Assembly (NCBI RefSeq): GCF_009646115.1 | Contig: NZ_CP045720.1 | Coordinates: 1,550,001-1,614,000, forward strand | Origin: Pantoea eucalypti | GTDB lineage: Bacteria > Pseudomonadota > Gammaproteobacteria > Enterobacterales > Enterobacteriaceae | Direction: 5' to 3' | DNA length: 64,000 nt | Shown: positions 60,315-64,000 of the stretch, one piece after another | Layout: every line of letters begins with the position of its first letter | Position numbering within the stretch: the first letter of the stretch is position 1 | The notes under the pieces: generated by a model | Told to the model about the DNA's origin: nothing | Database searches by the model: none | The model's input: only the letters and a program-made list of their open reading frames with translations | Program-made: the position numbers and the translations under genes

Positions 60315-62096
60315 ATGAGCATGAAAACCAGTGATTTTTTTGTCCAGCGCCTGAAAGAGTGGGGCGTCACACGCATCTACGGCTATCCAGGTGACGGGAT
60401 TAACGGCGTGCTGGGAGCTATCCAGCGCGCTAACGCTAAAGGTGACGGCATCGAATTTATTCAGGTGCGGCACGAGGAGATGGCGGCCTTTATGGCGGCC
60501 GGGCACGCGAAGTTTACTGGGGAGCTGGGCGTCTGTCTCTCAACTGGCGGGCCGGGCGCAACCCATCTGCTGACCGGGCTTTATGACGCCAAAATGGACC
60601 ATGCGCCGGTGCTGGCGATTGCCGGACAGGCAGAAGCGACTGCGCGGGGAGCCAGTTATCAGCAGGAGATGAACCTGGACCGCATCTTCTCGGACGTCGC
60701 TAACTTCGTTCAGGAAGCTTCGACCCCGACACAGGTGCGCCATCTGCTGGATCGTGGCGTGCGCATTGCCAAAGCGCAAAACGGCGTGGCGGTGATCATC
60801 ATCCCTAAAGATATTCAGGATGAAGAGTGGCAGCCGCCGCAGCATCTGCATGGCTTCACCCATTCCGGCAGCGGCTATCAGCGTCCCAAAGTTATCCCCT
60901 ACGAAGCGGACCTGCAACGCGCTGCCGACGTGCTTAACGCCGGTAAAAAAGTGGCGATTCTCATCGGTGCGGGCGCACGCAACGCCGCCGTTGAGGTGGT
61001 GCAGGTTGCCAATGTGCTGGGTGCCGGAGTAGCAAAAGCGCTGCTGGGCAAAGATGTGCTGCCGGACGACGCGCCGTTTGTTACCGGCTCGATTGGCCTG
61101 CTCGGCACGAAACCTTCATCCGATTTAATGCAAAACTGCGACACCCTGCTGATGATTGGCAGCGGCTTCCCGTGGACGGAATTTCTGCCGGAAGAGGGCA
61201 AGGCGCGTGCGGTGCAGATAGACATCGATCCCGCCATGCTGGGCCTGCGCTATCCCAGCGAAGTGAACCTGCATGGCGATGCGGCAGAAACGCTGCGCGC
61301 GCTGCTGCCGCTGCTGGAGCATAAAGCGGATCGCAGCTGGCAGGAGGATATTGCGGTTCAGGTACGTGACTGGTGGACGCTGATGGAAGAGCGTGCCATG
61401 GCACCGGCTAATCCGGTCAATCCGCAGCGGGTAGTGTGGGAGATGTCACCTCAGTTACCGGACAACGCCATTGTCACCTCGGATTCCGGCTCCTGCGCCA
61501 ACTGGTTTGCCCGCGACTATCGGGTGAAGCAGGGACAGCGCGCGTCACTCTCCGGCGGTCTGGCCTGTATGGGCGCGGCGGTGCCTTACGCGATTGCCGC
61601 GAAATTTGCTCACCCGGAAAAACCGGTGGTGGCGCTGGTGGGAGACGGTGCGATGCAGATGAACAACATGGCCGAGCTGATCACTATTCAGAAATACTGG
61701 CAGCAGTGGGCCGATCCGCGCCTGATTGTCTGCGTGTTCAACAATCAGGATCTGAATCAGGTCACCTGGGAGCAGCGCGTGATGGAGGGTAACCCTCGCT
61801 TCGACGCGTCACAACAGCTGCCGGATGTGAAGTACGCTGAGTTTGCGCAGTCGCTGGGAATGGTCGGTATTTTTGTCGACAACCCTGACGATCTGGCCGG
61901 TGCCTGGCAGCGTGCGCTCAGCGCCGATCGCCCGGTATTACTGGAGGTGAAAACCGATCCGGAAGTCGCGCCATTACCGCCACACATCACCTTCAAGCAG
62001 GCGAAAGCCTTTATGGCGTCGATGGTGAAGGGCGATCGCGGCGCAGCGCAAATCATCAGCGACACCGCCAGTCAGCTGTTTCATAAAAAGCATTAA
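60315..62096 (+). CDS. Thiamine-diphosphate-requiring enzyme (PoxB/acetolactate-synthase-like)
   Basis: A 593-residue ThDP enzyme with the three domains of the family: PYR domain with the catalytic Glu in VRHEEMAAFMAAGHAKFTG, a central FAD/nucleotide-like domain (VAILIGAGARNAAVEV) and the PP domain with GDGAMQMNNMAELITI ... VFNNQDLNQV (GDG-x-NN, Mg-ThDP motif). It resembles pyruvate oxidase and the YdaP-like stress enzymes; decarboxylation of pyruvate or another 2-oxoacid is likely. ATG 60315 (or 60321) is used; a weak AAGGC precedes it. It lies 61 bases after HyuB; membership in that operon is uncertain. Confidence 0.88.
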   Translation: MSMKTSDFFVQRLKEWGVTRIYGYPGDGINGVLGAIQRANAKGDGIEFIQVRHEEMAAFMAAGHAKFTGELGVCLSTGGPGATHLLTGLYDAKMDHAPVLAIAGQAEATARGASYQQEMNLDRIFSDVANFVQEASTPTQVRHLLDRGVRIAKAQNGVAVIIIPKDIQDEEWQPPQHLHGFTHSGSGYQRPKVIPYEADLQRAADVLNAGKKVAILIGAGARNAAVEVVQVANVLGAGVAKALLGKDVLPDDAPFVTGSIGLLGTKPSSDLMQNCDTLLMIGSGFPWTEFLPEEGKARAVQIDIDPAMLGLRYPSEVNLHGDAAETLRALLPLLEHKADRSWQEDIAVQVRDWWTLMEERAMAPANPVNPQRVVWEMSPQLPDNAIVTSDSGSCANWFARDYRVKQGQRASLSGGLACMGAAVPYAIAAKFAHPEKPVVALVGDGAMQMNNMAELITIQKYWQQWADPRLIVCVFNNQDLNQVTWEQRVMEGNPRFDASQQLPDVKYAEFAQSLGMVGIFVDNPDDLAGAWQRALSADRPVLLEVKTDPEVAPLPPHITFKQAKAFMASMVKGDRGAAQIISDTASQLFHKKH

Positions 62097-62194
62097 GGGC
62101 TAAGTGGGGCGGTCGCGTCTCACTAACCTTTATTCCCGGATGCCCTCGCGTCCGGGTCTTAAACCCCTTCATCATTCTCAACGGGAGTCTTGTT

Positions 62195-63037
62195 ATGACT
62201 GCTCATTCCAGCCCTGTCTGGTTAATCTCGGGATGTTCGACCGGTTTTGGTCGTGAACTGGCGCAGCAGACGATTGCGCGTGGCTTTAAGGTCGTCGTCA
62301 CGGCACGTGACACCGCGTCCATTGCCGATCTGGTTGAAGGACACGACAACGCATTGGCGGTGGCGCTGGATGTGACGCAGCAGTCGAGCATCGACCAGGC
62401 CGTCAGTGCGGCCCTGGACACGTTCGGCACCATTGATGTGCTGGTAAACAACGCCGGTTACGGTTATCAGAGCTCAGTGGAAGAGGGTGTGGAAAGCGAA
62501 ATCCGCGCGCAGTTTGATGCCAACGTCTTCGGTCTGTTTGCCCTGACCCGCGCCGTGCTGCCCGCAATGAGAAAGGCGCGTAGCGGCCACGTGATCAACA
62601 TTACCTCAGTGGCAGGCTTAATCGGTTTTGCCAGCTCAGGCTACTACTCTGCCAGCAAACATGCGGTGGAAGGCTGGTCCGATTCGCTGGCGCTTGAAGC
62701 CGGTCCGCTGGGCATTCACGTGACCTGTGTTGAGCCAGGTCCGTTCCGCACCGACTGGGCCGGACGCTCACTGCATCAGACGCCGAGCACGCTGCCAGAC
62801 TATGCGGAGACCGCCGCCGCGCGGATGAAAGCGACCTCCGAATACAGCGGCACTCAGAAGGGCGATCCGGCGCGGGCCGCCGCGGCGATGATTGCTATTA
62901 CCGAGCATGAAAACCCGCCACGTCATCTGGTGATGGGTGCCTGGGGCCATGACGCCGTGACAGGTAAGCTCAAAGAGCGTCTGGCTGAGATAGACGCGTG
63001 GAAACAGACGTCGGTGGAGACGGATTTTCCGGAATAG
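62195..63037 (+). CDS. Short-chain dehydrogenase/reductase (SDR)
   Basis: A 280-residue classical SDR. Cofactor motif ISGCSTGFGRELAQQ (TGxxxGxG equivalent), NNAG in VLVNNAGYGYQSS, the catalytic Ser in INITSVAGLIGF and YYSASKHAVEGW (Tyr-x3-Lys). It uses NAD(P)H to oxidise or reduce an alcohol/carbonyl. ATG follows GGGAGTC. A terminator-like hairpin lies at 63097-63119. Its own promoter region is the 98 bases upstream. Confidence 0.92.
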   Translation: MTAHSSPVWLISGCSTGFGRELAQQTIARGFKVVVTARDTASIADLVEGHDNALAVALDVTQQSSIDQAVSAALDTFGTIDVLVNNAGYGYQSSVEEGVESEIRAQFDANVFGLFALTRAVLPAMRKARSGHVINITSVAGLIGFASSGYYSASKHAVEGWSDSLALEAGPLGIHVTCVEPGPFRTDWAGRSLHQTPSTLPDYAETAAARMKATSEYSGTQKGDPARAAAAMIAITEHENPPRHLVMGAWGHDAVTGKLKERLAEIDAWKQTSVETDFPE

Positions 63038-63096
63038 AGGTGAATTGTGGGTGGCGGGAAGCCGCCTGCGGGTGAACCAGAAGCTATTAAAATACG

Positions 63097-63119
63097 AAAG
63101 GCCCGTTTATCGGGCCTTT
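63097..63119. terminator. Bidirectional terminator between convergent genes
   Basis: AAAGGCCCG / CGGGCCTTT, 9-bp stem, loop TTTAT, between the SDR and the minus-strand gene at 63125. Short T tracts on both sides. Confidence 0.75.
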
Positions 63120-63124
63120 GAGTG

Positions 63125-63352
63125 CTAATCGGGAATCTTTGCTTCCTGCATGTCGCGCGCATTCAGTTCTTTCAGCTTGCGGCGCAACAGGGCAGATGAC
63201 GAACGTTTTCTCGCCTGAGCTAACTGAGCTTTAATGGCGGGCAGATCGGGCCGGGCCAGCCACTCTGCAATCAAAAGTGCCCTTAACTCTTTATATCGGG
63301 TTTCAACCGGAGCTAAAGGGGTTGTTTCATCGTGTGTATCATAAAACGACAT
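63125..63352 (-). CDS. Small basic hypothetical protein
   Basis: A 75-residue protein of unrecognised family. The N terminus is acidic (YDTHDETTPLAP), the remainder is helical and basic (YKELRALLIAEWLARPDLPA, AQARKRSSSALLRRKLKELN). It overlaps the 3' end of the 188-residue gene upstream by 14 bases, indicating coupled translation. Such a small basic partner could be an immunity/antitoxin-type or accessory protein, but nothing in it proves this. Confidence 0.7.
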   Translation of the reverse strand: MSFYDTHDETTPLAPVETRYKELRALLIAEWLARPDLPAIKAQLAQARKRSSSALLRRKLKELNARDMQEAKIPD

Positions 63353-63905
63353 AGCAAGCTCTCCCTGTAGTCACTACTTTATAAGCCTGGAAACAGTCCG
63401 GGATTAAAGGTTGCGGCGCTTTCTTCGGCAACCCTGTTCGGCGATTGTAGCGTAGTTCATTTTTTAACCCAAGCATGGCGTCGTAGATCTCTTCCAGAGG
63501 AGTCGGACGATTGCGTTCAACGATCTCGCCAGACGCAGGCTGGAAAACAAAACCGCCGATAGAGAAGCTTTCATGGTGTGCCATTAACGCAAGTACTACA
63601 CTTTTTAAAACGACTGCACTACCTAATCCGGGAATGCTGATGTGGCGAAAATCGCTCATGCACTCCAGACCATCGCACACGTCAAAACAGACCTCAGCCA
63701 GCCCGTTAACAGGAAAGGAGATACCGGGTGGCATCCGATATCCGATGCGGGTAAAGGTCTGTTCATCTATCCGGTCGCCAACGATGACAGTGTAAGTTTC
63801 GCTGCCGCCAACAAAAACGTAGCTGTGATAAATCTGGCGGTCATAAATAAATCTTTTTCGTCTGATTTCGTAGTTTTCGAGATAAATATCTTCTTCAATA
63901 CGCAC
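63339..63905 (-). CDS. Hypothetical protein, middle gene of an unrecognised operon
   Basis: A 188-residue protein; no signal peptide or membrane segment. Visible features: an N-terminal acidic/aromatic segment (DIYLENYEIRRKRF), a beta-rich part (SYVFVGGSETYTVIVGDRID), and a conserved-looking FSIGGFVFQPASGEIVERN followed by LGLKNELRYNRRTGLP. It has several Cys (CFDVCDGLECMSD). The start is GTG with AGGGATGAGAA upstream. The previous gene's stop is only three bases upstream and the next gene overlaps, so all three form one operon. Function unknown. Confidence 0.7.
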   Translation of the reverse strand: MRIEEDIYLENYEIRRKRFIYDRQIYHSYVFVGGSETYTVIVGDRIDEQTFTRIGYRMPPGISFPVNGLAEVCFDVCDGLECMSDFRHISIPGLGSAVVLKSVVLALMAHHESFSIGGFVFQPASGEIVERNRPTPLEEIYDAMLGLKNELRYNRRTGLPKKAPQPLIPDCFQAYKVVTTGRACYVVL

Positions 63906-63908
63906 TTC

Positions 63909-64000
63909 TCATCCCTGCCGTAACATATGAATCCCTGAAACTCGATTTTTCAGTTCCTGCTCAGCACCGTCAATCATCCATGGTAAAAGTGAGGTTATTC
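63909..64000 (-). CDS. 3' end of a minus-strand gene running off the window
   Basis: An open frame enters from beyond 64000 and ends at TGA 63911-63909, reading SLLPWMIDGAEQELKNRVSG then IHMLRQG. It stops three bases before the GTG of the next gene, the spacing expected for an operon. Only about 30 residues are visible, too few to identify a family. Confidence 0.6.
   Translation of the reverse strand, partial: ITSLLPWMIDGAEQELKNRVSGIHMLRQG

Overview
The window looks like chromosome from an enterobacterium, most likely Erwiniaceae (Pantoea/Erwinia-like). Grounds: tRNA-Asn genes close to the nac and cbl regulators as in other Enterobacterales, a YaiL-family gene, a FliA-type chemoreceptor promoter, and moderately GC-rich, densely packed operons. 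No phage, transposase, integrase, plasmid or CRISPR gene was seen. The genus is an inference.

Layout. 0.1-6.3 kb: a tRNA-Asn gene, a Gfo/Idh/MocA dehydrogenase, a glycosyltransferase/sugar-lactone-oxidase/TetR group, a YaiL-like gene and an RluA-family pseudouridine synthase. 6.5-10 kb: a YcgZ/YmgB-like small protein and a chemoreceptor with a sigma-28 promoter; a perfect FNR box lies further upstream. 10.6-23.1 kb: a divergent catabolic cluster. The minus arm holds an NMT1-type ABC transporter, two oxidoreductases, a creatininase-family amidase, a RidA protein and a cytosine-deaminase-like amidohydrolase. The plus arm holds a LysR regulator, a second NMT1-type binding protein, a TrzA/8-oxoguanine-deaminase-like hydrolase and a 2-oxoglutarate/Fe(II) oxygenase. 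23.2-30.5 kb: an AT-richer locus for an FGL-type chaperone/usher polyadhesin (subunit, AfaD-like tip, usher, amber-interrupted chaperone) with PsaE/PsaF-like regulators, bracketed by direct repeats of tRNA-Asn 3'-flanking DNA. 30.6-38.3 kb: a second tRNA-Asn, a ribose/inositol-type sugar ABC transporter, nac, a 1.1-kb repeat-rich noncoding element, and cbl. 38.5-60.3 kb: a long set of nitrogen-compound catabolic genes (gabD-like, aldehyde dehydrogenase, HAD, two FAD amine oxidases, dipeptide-type ABC transporter, two GNATs, hydroxyacid dehydrogenase, M20 amidohydrolase, gabT-like, Lrp regulator, GNAT, hydantoinase/oxoprolinase A and B). 60.3-64 kb: a ThDP enzyme, an SDR and an unrecognised minus-strand operon that runs off the window.

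The unifying theme is nitrogen scavenging. By eye there are three pairs of an NtrC-type enhancer (TGCAC-N7-GTGCA class) with a sigma-54 promoter (GG-N10-GC) about 100-145 bp downstream: before the binding protein of the plus arm (19.4-19.55 kb), before nac (34.88-35.04 kb) and before the aldehyde-dehydrogenase/amine-oxidase operon (40.17-40.32 kb). Under nitrogen limitation one cell state could therefore switch on heterocycle-like uptake and hydrolysis, the Nac regulator, and amine/peptide/lactam breakdown feeding GABA aminotransferase and succinate-semialdehyde dehydrogenase. The substrates of the 10.6-23.1 and 40.4-60.3 kb clusters are not fixed by sequence and are the best candidates here for undescribed pathways.
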